From Desulfobacteraceae bacterium (GTDB lineage: Bacteria > Desulfobacterota > Desulfobacteria > Desulfobacterales > UBA11574), in assembly GCA_029857875.1 (NCBI GenBank), contig JAOUGB010000025.1:1-12118 (forward strand): a stretch of DNA of 12,118 bases. The letters are read 5' to 3'. Below the pieces are notes generated by a model that saw only the letters and a program-made list of their open reading frames with translations, was not told the origin of the DNA and did no database searches. Below, piece by piece: positions 1-7,736 of this stretch (position 1 is its first letter; each line of letters opens with the position of its first letter). A program made the translations under genes and the position numbers.

Positions 1-1982
1 ACATTGTACGTTGAACCTGGAATATTCTTGATTCGGAACCGGACTTTTTTTCGTTCAGGTACGACGCGGTGAGCCTTTGTATTTTTTCGCGAACCCGGCA
101 ACTCAAGATTTGGTTGACCGGATCGGTTGAGGCAAACGTTCAGCATGGTACCATCGAGTGTCTTTTGATAAATCGGATCTTTGGGATCACTATGGCACAC
201 AAGACATTGGTTCACTGCCAGAACCCTTTTAATTTCCGAACTGTTTAGAGGCCGTGAATTTTCCCGGGTAATGGCGGAAAAGGCGCTGACTTTTCCGTTT
301 TTCATCTTCAAAAACCCATCCAGAGGTTTTTCTTTTGATTTTTCACAGAGCATGGTGGCCTGAATGCTGTTCCTATTGACCACATGCTGTCCAAAACCCA
401 GAAAAGCAGGATTGGCGTGACATTCTGAACAACCGACGGCGGTTCTGCCGGTATTGTGAGAATAAAACGGCGCAAAACGCAACCGGTTATTCCCCTTAAA
501 CTTTGTCACGTATTCCTTTTTGATTGTCCGGCCATGTTCATCGACCATCGTCACAAAGGTCTGACACCCTGGTGTTACCGGAGAAATCCTGCCGCGCTGG
601 TTGACCGCCAGTGAAAAGGGATAAAGCGTTCGCCAGTCCTCGGTTTCACTGAATTTGCCCGGTGTTTCCTGATCTTTGATATAATCTTTCCCAAACTTTG
701 TTCGGTCATACCGGGTGTGACAACCAAAACACTGGGGCACGGCTCGGGAGTGACACGTATAACACTCCAGCCGCTCATGACCGGCGATGGTGTGTTCCGG
801 TGTTCCGGTAATAACAGGGCTTTGATGCAATTTCCCGGTGCGTTTGCCCAGCACATAGACATTGCCGGATTCGAAAAACACATTGGAATATTTACGCCCT
901 TTACCGGTGATGATCATTTTCATGCCGGGCTGCATTTTTATCGGGTAGCTTTTGGATTCCCGCATGGCTTCATCGTTTTCACGGGTAATTTCTTTAAAAT
1001 CAGGGCGCTTTTTTCCAGTGCCATGGCAGTCCTCACAGCTGATCTCTGTCTGATGGTACATATTTTCATAGGCATAGCCGTCACCCATAATATCTCTGGA
1101 CGTATGACAGTCAATACAGTCCATTCCCCAGGCAAAATGGATGTCCTCTGTAATGTAAGTGAGATTGCGAGCGCCGCTGATCATTCTGGGACCCGGCAGG
1201 CCGTTTCGGGTGGGCACCAAACAATTATTTCCGTCATGAAGTCCCTGGTAAGTGAGCGCCATACGGCCGCTGCGGTTGTGACAGCGTAAACAGACATCAT
1301 TTCCGGGCAGGGCTGCCAATTGATGGTTTGCCGAATAAGGTCGCTTGCCTTTGACGGTAAGATCATTCCCCTGATAGATGGCGGTATCGTTATATGGAAA
1401 ATGGCATGCTGCACAGCCGGAGCCGTGGCTGGCGGCATACTTTTGATTGTCCTCTTGACCTACGTGGCACCGGGAACAAAATTTGCGATACAGTTCTCCT
1501 GAAAGATGATTCAGTTGGTCAACATCTTTCAGTTCAAGTGGACTGCCATTTTTGGAAAAGACCTTTTCCGGGCGTGTGCTGTAAAGCTTGCCGTCTTCTC
1601 CCTCCCAGGTTTTTTGGATGTTCTTGATCATGCCGGTATTGGTGAGCATGATATTGGCCCGGACCCGTTGTAATTGATAGGGATGACATTTTCCGCAGGT
1701 TTGCTCCCAAAATTTTGGATTTGAAGGATTTTTAGGGCCGTGCATGGTTCGGTGAGAAGCTTCTTTATCTTCTGATTTTGAATCGCCGCCGTGACAGTCG
1801 ACGCAAATCTGATGAGTGGCAGAGGCGAGTTCCAGGTCTTGATGGCATGAAGCGCAGGTGGATTTGCTATGAGAAGCATTGGTACATCCCAGTAAAAGAA
1901 ATACAGCAGTATTAACAAAAACAATTATGAATGGTCGAAACACAAAAAATCTGAAAGCTGGCAAAAGAATTAAAACCCCCAT
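1..1982 (-). CDS. Multiheme (at least 12-heme) lipoprotein cytochrome c, C-terminus cut by window edge
   Basis: An open frame of about 660 codons runs off the left edge without a stop. It encodes an exported electron-transfer cytochrome. Counting from the ATG at 1982, a hydrophobic N-terminus ends in a lipobox (L-L-G-C, Cys33), so the mature protein should be lipid-anchored in the cell envelope. Twelve CxxCH heme motifs start near residues 43, 60, 96, 169, 190, 231, 289, 316, 407, 418, 518 and 593 (CASCH, CVDCH, CGKCH, CSRCH, CAACH, CLRCH, CIDCH, CEDCH, CYTCH, CFGCH, CSECH, CLVCH). The start is uncertain: ATG 1988, ATG 1982 and GTG 1943 are in frame and none has a clear Shine-Dalgarno; GTG 1943 would give the most ordinary lipoprotein signal. 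It lies 118 bases behind the 193-residue membrane protein gene and may share its transcript. Residues 190-320 resemble part of the multiheme cytochrome at 7737-9680. Substrate or partner is unknown; an outer-membrane or periplasmic electron conduit is plausible. Confidence 0.9.
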   Translation of the reverse strand, partial: MGVLILLPAFRFFVFRPFIIVFVNTAVFLLLGCTNASHSKSTCASCHQDLELASATHQICVDCHGGDSKSEDKEASHRTMHGPKNPSNPKFWEQTCGKCHPYQLQRVRANIMLTNTGMIKNIQKTWEGEDGKLYSTRPEKVFSKNGSPLELKDVDQLNHLSGELYRKFCSRCHVGQEDNQKYAASHGSGCAACHFPYNDTAIYQGNDLTVKGKRPYSANHQLAALPGNDVCLRCHNRSGRMALTYQGLHDGNNCLVPTRNGLPGPRMISGARNLTYITEDIHFAWGMDCIDCHTSRDIMGDGYAYENMYHQTEISCEDCHGTGKKRPDFKEITRENDEAMRESKSYPIKMQPGMKMIITGKGRKYSNVFFESGNVYVLGKRTGKLHQSPVITGTPEHTIAGHERLECYTCHSRAVPQCFGCHTRYDRTKFGKDYIKDQETPGKFSETEDWRTLYPFSLAVNQRGRISPVTPGCQTFVTMVDEHGRTIKKEYVTKFKGNNRLRFAPFYSHNTGRTAVGCSECHANPAFLGFGQHVVNRNSIQATMLCEKSKEKPLDGFLKMKNGKVSAFSAITRENSRPLNSSEIKRVLAVNQCLVCHSDPKDPIYQKTLDGTMLNVCLNRSGQPNLELPGSRKNTKAHRVVPERKKVRFRIKNIPGSTYN

Positions 1983-2100
1983 AATCATCAAAAAAAAAAT
2001 TACAGTAGAGAAAAAATTAATCCACCGCCAAAACCACCTTGGTCAGAAGAAATGAAGTGGAAGAAAATGATCGATAGTAGTAAAACAAGAGGCACATTTA

Positions 2101-2682
2101 TTATTCTTCTGCTAATTTATATTTAGAGTATAGTTTTTCGACAACAAACCAGGCCAGATAAACCATCAGCATGGACAGCACAAACCATAAAACCGCACCG
2201 ATTTTAAAGACATCTCCGTTAAAATTGACGAATTTTAATATGTAATCCCGCCCGAAATTTTCAAGCAGTTTGTCCGACTTAAACGCCTCGTTGACATATG
2301 CCAGCATGATGAGAATGGGCAGGTATTTGGTCGGTATGCTATTTAAAAGACCCTCGAAAAAGTAGTCATAGTATACCTTGTTGAGTTGCGCCTGGTCGAT
2401 ATTTTTTGCAAGGGCTTTGCCTTTTTCAGGATCTTTACAGGTGAGTGCTTCATTCCGAAGATTGTACCAGTATTGAAATTCTTTTTTCAGTTTGAGGTAT
2501 CGTTTTGTCTTGTAGACTTTGCTCAGAAACTTGGTGGATGCAACCGTAAATAGAACGATCAACGATATAACCACCGCCGGTCCCAAGGGATTCAGCGGGG
2601 CAAATATGAAGTCGAGACCTTTGACGAAGGTATGGATGAGAACCAGTATTTTCAGCCATACGATGTCAAAAACATCTTCCAT
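2101..2682 (-). CDS. Small integral membrane protein, possibly Oxa1/YidC-superfamily (DUF106-like) topology
   Basis: A 193-residue membrane protein. I do not recognise it with certainty. Hydrophobic segments lie at about residues 8-28, 32-52, 118-132 and 160-180, with a very basic and charged stretch (about 53-110, many Lys, Glu, Asp) between the second and third. A membrane helix, a charged cytoplasmic helical hairpin and then further helices recall the Oxa1/EMC3/DUF106 insertase superfamily, but this rests on layout only. It follows the long TauE/SafE gene by 109 bases on the same strand and is probably co-transcribed, so it may serve as assembly or accessory partner of that permease. The ATG at 2682 has only a weak upstream ribosome binding site. 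There is no signal peptide and no heme or metal motif. Confidence 0.75.
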   Translation of the reverse strand: MEDVFDIVWLKILVLIHTFVKGLDFIFAPLNPLGPAVVISLIVLFTVASTKFLSKVYKTKRYLKLKKEFQYWYNLRNEALTCKDPEKGKALAKNIDQAQLNKVYYDYFFEGLLNSIPTKYLPILIMLAYVNEAFKSDKLLENFGRDYILKFVNFNGDVFKIGAVLWFVLSMLMVYLAWFVVEKLYSKYKLAEE

Positions 2683-2724
2683 AAAAAAGTAAAAGTGACT
2701 AAAGTTAAAAAAGTTCGCCCTTTA

Positions 2725-2762
2725 TGCCCGTTAACCCGAAAGTTGTAACCGGCAAACGGGCA
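2725..2762 (-). promoter_or_regulatory. Inter-cistronic inverted repeat (possible RNA hairpin)
   Basis: Perfect 8-base arms TGCCCGTT (2725-2732) and AACGGGCA (2755-2762) enclose 22 bases, in the gap between the long TauE gene and the downstream membrane protein gene. On the minus strand a T-rich run follows after about 10 bases, so it is not a classical terminator. It could be a partial attenuator or an mRNA-stabilising hairpin that sets the ratio of the two products. Confidence 0.35.
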
Positions 2763-2791
2763 AACCGGACAACCCCATATAGAGTATCCGA

Positions 2792-4498
2792 TTATATCCA
2801 AATCTCGATCTTGAAAAACCTGAAGAACAGAAAGAACAGGGTGATCGCCAGAACGATCTTCAGCGTCTTTTCGCTGAAGAGTTTCTGGGCTCTACTACCC
2901 AGCATGCCCCCTACAAATCCACCGATAATAATGGAAATCATCAGCCACATATCCGGATAATAGTCATTTAACAAATATCCAATAAAAGATCCGATACTGC
3001 TGAAACAGGTTCCGATGAGTGATATCGGCACCGCAACGTACATGGGAAGCGCACCCAGTGTGGTCATGGCCGGCACCAGCAAAAATCCTCCGCCGATACC
3101 AAAACTTCTGGAAACCACGCCGATGCCGACACCCAAAAGACCGAACAAAAGCGGATTGATATTGAATGTTTCACCCCAGAACTTGAAACGATAATTTGTT
3201 ACCCCGGTTTTAACCGGCTCGATCCTTCCCATTTCAACGGAAGTTCCTTCAGCTTTGGCTTTAGCCACCGCCTCGTTAAATTTTTTTACCATCATCTTGA
3301 TAGATTTTCTTTTTTCCATAACTTTGGGCGTTAGCTCATAGAGGGTCCTGATTCCCATGATCACCACCAGAATTGCCAGCCACTCTTTATAGGATTGCAT
3401 GGGCAGGTACTTGGTGGCATATTTTCCCAGCCAAATGGAACCGACAAAAATCCCCACGCCAAATGAAATTCCAACCGGCCAGGCCACACGCCTTTCTTTG
3501 ATCGCATACCTGTAGAAGGATCCTAAAGGAGAGAAAAGGGTCAATGCCATATTGGAGGGTCGGAGGACATTGGCGGCATTAATTCCAATAGGACCGGCGG
3601 TTTGCACCACCATGACCTGGAAGGCCGCCATGAGCATACCCCCGGCCGCACCGATCATGGAAAAGTAGGTGCCCACAAGAATTGCGCCGATAATGATCCA
3701 GATGGGATGCATATAGCGGCCGCCTAATTCCAGCCAGAAACCATTGGCCTTCACGTTATAATTGCCGGTTTTTTCACCGTTGACATAGACGTCAAATTTT
3801 GTATCAGGCGGTGTATGTCGAAAGGATTTAAAAGAAGCCTTGAATTTTCCGGTGGTTTTATCCAGAACAATGGATGTGCCTTTATCCCAGTAATTTTTGC
3901 CGGTATTGTAATCTCCCAAGACACTCCGGGCAAAAATGGTGACATTTCCCACATTGGTTCCTTCCTTGACGATGGTGTTGATGCCATAGCTGCTTTCGTG
4001 GGCGTATTTGTAAAAATTCCATTCCTGCTCTGTTTTGATGGTTGCCAGCGAAGCTTTTGCTTCAGCGTCAAGTGCATTAAAGTTCAACAATGTGAACATG
4101 GTGCTTTCATAGAGCCCTCTTTTACCTTTCTGGGTAAAAAAGGACGGTCCGCCAAATTTCTTTTTGTTAATTTTTCCGAATTTTTCCGGGTTCGTGGTCA
4201 GCATGTAATAAAGATCAGGGATCGACGTTTCTGTGGTGAATTCCTTATCCTTTGCATCTTTAGCCAATTGTTTGGTCTCATGAACACCTTTTGTGTTTTT
4301 GGGTGCAAAGGTTTTTTGAGACGAAACCGCAATGTAAAGGTCTTGACCAGGATCGATGGTTCCTTCTATGACTACCGTGTCACCGGCCTTGTAATCGGTT
4401 GCAGAAATGGTTGCAGCAGTACTGCAAACACCCAGACCGACGACAGCAAAAACGAATACCAGTGACAACATTATTACCGGAAACAGGTATTTTTTCAT
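2792..4498 (-). CDS. TauE/SafE family permease with large N-terminal exported domain
   Basis: A 568-residue protein of the sulfite exporter TauE/SafE family (anion permeases implicated in sulfite, sulfoacetate or other sulfur-anion transport). A signal peptide (about residues 1-30) is followed by a mostly hydrophilic, Lys-rich domain to about residue 255 that should lie in the periplasm. The permease part follows. Its two inverted halves each carry a glycine-rich signature: FSMIGAAGGML near residue 284 and SFGIGGGFLLVPAM near residue 470. A charged cytoplasmic loop of about 60 residues separates them, and the chain ends in four membrane segments. Most family members are about 250 residues, so the N-terminal domain is an addition; it has no heme or cysteine motif. 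The ATG at 4498 is preceded by AGGAGG at six-base spacing and a clear promoter lies 150 bases upstream. Family is confident; the transported anion is inference, with sulfite or another sulfur oxyanion favoured by context. Confidence 0.9.
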   Translation of the reverse strand: MKKYLFPVIMLSLVFVFAVVGLGVCSTAATISATDYKAGDTVVIEGTIDPGQDLYIAVSSQKTFAPKNTKGVHETKQLAKDAKDKEFTTETSIPDLYYMLTTNPEKFGKINKKKFGGPSFFTQKGKRGLYESTMFTLLNFNALDAEAKASLATIKTEQEWNFYKYAHESSYGINTIVKEGTNVGNVTIFARSVLGDYNTGKNYWDKGTSIVLDKTTGKFKASFKSFRHTPPDTKFDVYVNGEKTGNYNVKANGFWLELGGRYMHPIWIIIGAILVGTYFSMIGAAGGMLMAAFQVMVVQTAGPIGINAANVLRPSNMALTLFSPLGSFYRYAIKERRVAWPVGISFGVGIFVGSIWLGKYATKYLPMQSYKEWLAILVVIMGIRTLYELTPKVMEKRKSIKMMVKKFNEAVAKAKAEGTSVEMGRIEPVKTGVTNYRFKFWGETFNINPLLFGLLGVGIGVVSRSFGIGGGFLLVPAMTTLGALPMYVAVPISLIGTCFSSIGSFIGYLLNDYYPDMWLMISIIIGGFVGGMLGSRAQKLFSEKTLKIVLAITLFFLFFRFFKIEIWI

Positions 4499-4873
4499 AG
4501 GTTACCTCCTTATTCGATCATGACACGCTATTAAAATTTTATATGCTTTCATTGTTACCTCTGCAAATATCTACAATGTTAGCCAGCGGTCCAAAGGGTG
4601 AAAGATAAGTGACGTGTCGGCGACTGAAAACCTTGATTTCTGCCTCATGTATAAACAATTTACCGTATTAATTGTCAAGACTCTCTTTTAATGTGATTTA
4701 TATAAATGTGTTTTCTTTCGGGAACATAATTGAGCTGCTTTGTTTTGAGCTTACCGTGGACCATCAGGGAAAACCCGACAAATTCTATGGATAATTTGGC
4801 GATCCTGAAGGTTCTTTTTTTTCAAACTGGTCCTGATATCCGAGTGATCAAGGTCAAGTGTTTCACGAGATTG
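4499..4873. other. Intergenic region: 5' leader and promoter of the long TauE gene
   Basis: This 375-base gap between the two TauE/SafE genes holds no protein-like frame on either strand. Its left part is a leader of about 145 bases in front of the long TauE gene, ending in a strong AGGAGG. I recognise no riboswitch in it. Its right part (about 4700-4873) lies downstream of the short TauE gene. An imperfect CCTTGAT/ATCAGG pairing there is not followed by a T-run, so no convincing terminator is visible. Confidence 0.5.
4650..4678 (-). promoter_or_regulatory. Sigma70-type promoter for the long TauE/SafE gene
   Basis: On the minus strand a perfect -35 TTGACA (4678-4673) and a -10 TTTATA (4655-4650) are separated by 17 bases. 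Transcription would begin near 4643, leaving a leader of about 145 bases before the ATG at 4498. The best-looking promoter in the window, and it suggests that the long TauE gene is transcribed independently of the short one. Confidence 0.6.
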
Positions 4874-5623
4874 TTAGGTCAAAACCATTCCCTGAAGTGT
4901 TTGTATGAATAAGAAGATCCCGATGATGATCAAAAAAGAGTAAATGATGCGATCAAATTTGCCTTGAGGAATTGCGCGATTCAACCGACCGCCGATAAAA
5001 GTGAATACAAAGACCAGCGGTAAGGAAAACAAATAATAGCTAAGTACTGTATGCGTCCAAAGCCCTGCAAATCCGTGCCCAAGACAAATAAAAATGCCGG
5101 CCATAAAAAAATAACCTTGTAACGTCGCTCTAAAGGTCATCGGTGACCATTTTCTCAAAGAACCGTATATGACAGCAGGCGGCCCGTTGGTGTTGTACGC
5201 TCCACCTAACACGCCGGCAAAAAACCCAAAAATGTATGCCGGATTTTCACTCTTAATTGCCGTCAGCCTGGGCTTGATCAAGTTGTAGGTAGAAAAACAA
5301 ATAATTACAGCCGCCAAAAACAGTTTCATGAGGGCATCATGGGTGCCTTTCAAAAACCATAAACCGAGAGGAATACCAGCCAAAGAGGAAATGAATAAAC
5401 GCCAAGCACTTTTAATTTTTACCTCTCGCCAGTTTTTAATAAGAATAGTGGCAGAAATTGTCATGGCCACGATGGCCATGAGCGGTGTCGCCGTTTTTAA
5501 ACCGATAATTATAGCAAGAAGCGGCATCGCAAACATGGCATCCGCAAATCCAAACGTAGATCGAAGTAAGGTTGCAAAAGAGACGATGGATAATACCAGG
5601 ATTGTCGATGGTTCAAAATTCAT
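4874..5623 (-). CDS. Short TauE/SafE family permease
   Basis: A 249-residue inner-membrane permease of the TauE/SafE family, at the usual length for that family. The two halves carry the expected pattern: FGFADAMFAMPLLA near residue 24, and GVLGGAYNTNGPPAVIY near residue 137, where the NGPP turn is typical of the second half. Seven to eight membrane segments are visible. The ATG at 5623 is preceded by AAGGG at five-base spacing. It lacks the exported domain of its neighbour at 2792-4498, so the two are not recent duplicates. The substrate cannot be read from sequence; sulfite, sulfonates and other carboxylated or sulfonated anions are known for the family. No partner gene directly adjoins it. 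Confidence 0.88.
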   Translation of the reverse strand: MNFEPSTILVLSIVSFATLLRSTFGFADAMFAMPLLAIIIGLKTATPLMAIVAMTISATILIKNWREVKIKSAWRLFISSLAGIPLGLWFLKGTHDALMKLFLAAVIICFSTYNLIKPRLTAIKSENPAYIFGFFAGVLGGAYNTNGPPAVIYGSLRKWSPMTFRATLQGYFFMAGIFICLGHGFAGLWTHTVLSYYLFSLPLVFVFTFIGGRLNRAIPQGKFDRIIYSFLIIIGIFLFIQTLQGMVLT

Positions 5624-5661
5624 TGTGACCCTTAAATATAGGAATGCCCCAACAATTATAA

Positions 5662-5691
5662 TGTATAACCTAAGTTTTGACGATACATCAA
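5662..5691 (-). promoter_or_regulatory. Candidate promoter of the short TauE/SafE gene
   Basis: On the minus strand TTGATG (5691-5686) and TATACA (5667-5662) are 18 bases apart, about 40 bases before the ATG at 5623. Both boxes are imperfect and the region is AT-rich, so chance matches are likely. Confidence 0.3.
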
Positions 5692-5847
5692 GTAATAATT
5701 TATGGACATGGAATAAGATAAGTGTTGGTTCTGTAAGGTTTTAAAAGAGAAAGACAATAAAATGCATGGTCTGTCAGGACAAAGCAGACTGGACGTTTCC
5801 CATGCCGATCCTTCACGCAGATCTCAAGGGAATTGACCATTTTTGCC

Positions 5848-6048
5848 TTAGACAAAGACCAGGCTCAGCCATGGTACCAGCATGATTGTAATCCAGGCAA
5901 TCAGTACAAATATCAGGAACGTCGGCACCCATTTGATCAGATTATCGTAAGGAATTCCCGTTATTCCGGAGGCAACAAAAAGATCCAGACCGAACGGCGG
6001 CGTAATTTGAAAGAAAAATAAATATTTCAAAAGCATTGAGTATATCAA
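5848..6048 (-). pseudogene. Relic of a TRAP transporter large permease (DctM C-terminus)
   Basis: A 66-codon frame encodes what looks like the last 50 or so residues of a DctM-type TRAP permease (full length usually about 430). The hallmark ITPPFGLDLFVASGITGIP is followed by a final membrane helix and WLSLVFV at the end, close to the usual DctM C-terminus. Upstream the frame closes at an in-frame TAG and nothing resembling the other eleven or so helices remains; no DctP or DctQ gene is present. The first codon would be TTG without a ribosome binding site. It is most likely the debris of a deleted organic-acid uptake locus and not an expressed gene. Confidence 0.7.
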
Positions 6049-6169
6049 AATCTATGCCAGTTCTTACCTATATGTTTAAACACCCATATATAGTGTGAAA
6101 AATTAGGTATCCACGGAGATATTTAACTTGTTAATGTTTTGGAAACTAAGGGTTGAGGTTGAAAATTTT

Positions 6170-6207
6170 CCAATTTGGAATACCATTAATTCCAAAATGG
6201 ATTTTTT
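6170..6207 (+). repeat. Inverted repeat with 3' T-run downstream of the cytochrome b operon
   Basis: Arms CCAATTTGGAAT (6170-6181) and ATTCCAAAATGG (6189-6200) pair over 12 bases with one mismatch around a 7-base loop. TTTTTT follows at 6202-6207 on the plus strand. On the minus strand it sits 33 bases after the subunit IV stop and could end that operon, although the T-run lies on the other side. The word CCATTTTGGAAT recurs at 9975-9986, at the other end of the same operon in opposite orientation. Confidence 0.5.
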
Positions 6208-6232
6208 CAGGATGGAGGTGTGCCAAAAACCA

Positions 6233-6604
6233 CTAGGGATTCAGCACCGCGATGCAGGTAAATAGCACAAACGAAAGCAGCAAGAGTATACCGGCAATCA
6301 ATACCTTTAGTCTGCCCCACTTGCCTTTGTCGATAAAAGGAACCAAAATGAGCACCAAAACAGCCGTCAGCGGTATAAACGTTGTACCGATTATGATTTG
6401 CTTTCCGGGAAAGTAACGAATGAGTTGATACAGCCAGAGAAAATACCACTCCGGCTTAGGGCTAAACGGTGTGGAAAAATCAATTTGGCGGCCGATGGCC
6501 GGCGGGTATAGCAGGGCGAGGGTAACGATCAACTCGATAATTAAAAAGATCACCAAAAGGATTTCAATGAGGTAATCGGGGTAAAAGTCCTTTTGTCGAT
6601 TCAC
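6233..6604 (-). CDS. Cytochrome b6f subunit IV-like protein (cytochrome b C-terminal half)
   Basis: A 123-residue membrane protein with three helices (about 12-33, 74-93 and 98-118). It supplies the C-terminal half of a split cytochrome b. The quinol-oxidation-site signature PEWY is at residues 51-54 in the context SPKPEWYFLWLYQLIRYFP, very like subunit IV of the b6f complex (PEWYFFPVFQILR in plants). PEWY/PEWF loops line the Qo site, and the Glu takes part in proton release from quinol. The start is GTG 6604: AAAGGAGG sits eight bases upstream, inside the last codons of the cytochrome b gene, and the two genes are one base apart, indicating translational coupling. Last gene of the four-gene operon. 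Subunit IV of b6f is about 160 residues, so this one is somewhat shorter, mainly at the N-terminus. Confidence 0.93.
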   Translation of the reverse strand: MNRQKDFYPDYLIEILLVIFLIIELIVTLALLYPPAIGRQIDFSTPFSPKPEWYFLWLYQLIRYFPGKQIIIGTTFIPLTAVLVLILVPFIDKGKWGRLKVLIAGILLLLSFVLFTCIAVLNP

Positions 6605-6605
6605 G

Positions 6606-7253
6606 CTACAAACCTCCTTTTACACCCTGGTGCTTTACCAGATGGAAATGTGCCCACAATAATAGACACATGAATAGCGGGATATAGAGAACATGGATGG
6701 CATAAAATCGAATCAGGGTAGCATTGGTGATGTCTTCGCCGCCTCGCAGGAAATAGCAAAGATAAGGACCCAGTAACGGCACGGTTCGAGCCATGGAGGT
6801 GCCGACTTCAGTGGCCCAGTACGCCTTCTGATCCCAGGGTAACAAATATCCGGTGAAACCAGAGGCGAATGCCAGAATCAGGGTTAACGATCCTGCGATC
6901 CAGTTGAGCTCGCGGGGATGACGATAGGCTTTATAAACAAAGACTCTGATGGTATGAAGAACAATCGCCACAATAAATAAATTGGCTGACCATTTGTGAA
7001 ATGACCGGATAAACCAGCCGAAGCGCACCTCATTATTGATGCGTAAAATACTGGCAAATGCTTCGTTCTCCGAAGGCACATAATAAATGGCAAGCATCAG
7101 GCCACTGATAAAAAGCATGATAAAAAGCGCAAATGCAATCCCACCCAAACAAAAGAAATAATTGACCCCTTCCGGAATGCGGCGATACAGGAACCTGCGG
7201 TGCGGTTTTTTTATTCCGAAATTACGATCGAGCCACTCAAAGAAATTTCCCAT
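6606..7253 (-). CDS. Cytochrome b6-like protein (cytochrome b N-terminal half) with predicted heme ci cysteine
   Basis: A 215-residue, four-helix cytochrome b, the same size as plant b6. It carries electrons across the membrane in a Rieske/b quinol oxidoreductase. Heme ligands are His86 and His100 (13 residues between) on one helix and His187 and His202 (14 between) on another; the 14-residue spacing is the b6 type rather than the mitochondrial bc1 type. Cys35 in FFCLGGIAF matches the b6 cysteine that binds the extra heme ci covalently. Other matches to b6 are FGWFIRSFHKWSA, HPRELNW and SGFTGYLLPWDQKAYWA, the last being the Qo-site region. The start ATG 7253 has GAGGAAG upstream; the gene begins ten bases after the Rieske stop. 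Position of the ligands is read directly; presence of heme ci is inference from the conserved cysteine. Confidence 0.96.
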   Translation of the reverse strand: MGNFFEWLDRNFGIKKPHRRFLYRRIPEGVNYFFCLGGIAFALFIMLFISGLMLAIYYVPSENEAFASILRINNEVRFGWFIRSFHKWSANLFIVAIVLHTIRVFVYKAYRHPRELNWIAGSLTLILAFASGFTGYLLPWDQKAYWATEVGTSMARTVPLLGPYLCYFLRGGEDITNATLIRFYAIHVLYIPLFMCLLLWAHFHLVKHQGVKGGL

Positions 7254-7263
7254 ATCATCTTCC

Positions 7264-7731
7264 TCATACCCTTAAACCGATATGTACCTTCTGGTGTTCA
7301 ATTTTCAGAGGCATGCGGTTCATAGGAGCCGGAGGCGGCCCCGCGACCACATTCCCGTTGGTATCGTACTGTCCGCCGTGACAGGGACATAGAAATTTGT
7401 TTTCGGGTCGGTACCAGTTTATCAGGCAGCCGAGATGCGTGCAAATCGCTGATAGTGCGAACAATTCTTTACCCGTGTTTACGATGAAAATCTTTTTTGT
7501 GCCGGCTTTGCCATGCAGCGGATAATCGATATAATATTGCCTAACCCCTTGAACCGGCAATTCCTCCTCCTCACAGGCATAGACATATACCGTTTTCTTT
7601 TTCCGTAATTGCTTTGGGAATGCAAATAGCAAATACAAGCCCATCATTATAAATAAACCGATAAATGAAAATAGCTTGCAGACCTTCTTTAAAAAAGATC
7701 TTCTATCTAATTTTGATGTATTTTGTAACAT
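7264..7731 (-). CDS. Rieske [2Fe-2S] protein of a quinol:cytochrome c oxidoreductase
   Basis: A 155-residue protein that accepts the first electron from quinol at the Qo site. The N-terminus has a twin-arginine motif (DRRSFLKK, residues 9-16) followed by one membrane helix (about 20-38), so it is Tat-exported and stays anchored. The cluster-binding boxes are CTHLGC (97-102) and CPCHGGQYD (115-123). Cys97, His99, Cys115 and His118 are ligands, and Cys102 and Cys117 the usual disulfide. Gly120 stands where high-potential Rieske proteins have Ser, while Tyr122 is kept; loss of that Ser hydrogen bond lowers the potential in studied Rieske proteins, in keeping with menaquinol. The ATG is five bases after the stop of the multiheme cytochrome gene; no strong ribosome binding site is visible, so coupled translation is likely. 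Confidence 0.96.
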   Translation of the reverse strand: MLQNTSKLDRRSFLKKVCKLFSFIGLFIMMGLYLLFAFPKQLRKKKTVYVYACEEEELPVQGVRQYYIDYPLHGKAGTKKIFIVNTGKELFALSAICTHLGCLINWYRPENKFLCPCHGGQYDTNGNVVAGPPPAPMNRMPLKIEHQKVHIGLRV

Positions 7732-7736
7732 TTAAT

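Noticed and set aside
717..1289. A 190-codon open frame on the plus strand
   Set aside because: It lies opposite the 12-heme cytochrome gene, whose frame has twelve CxxCH motifs and continuous coding character; the plus frame has no domain or ribosome binding site.
3815..4465. A 216-codon open frame on the plus strand
   Set aside because: Antisense to the exported domain of the long TauE gene, which has a strong ribosome binding site, signal peptide and family motifs; the composition of the plus frame is that of a shadow.
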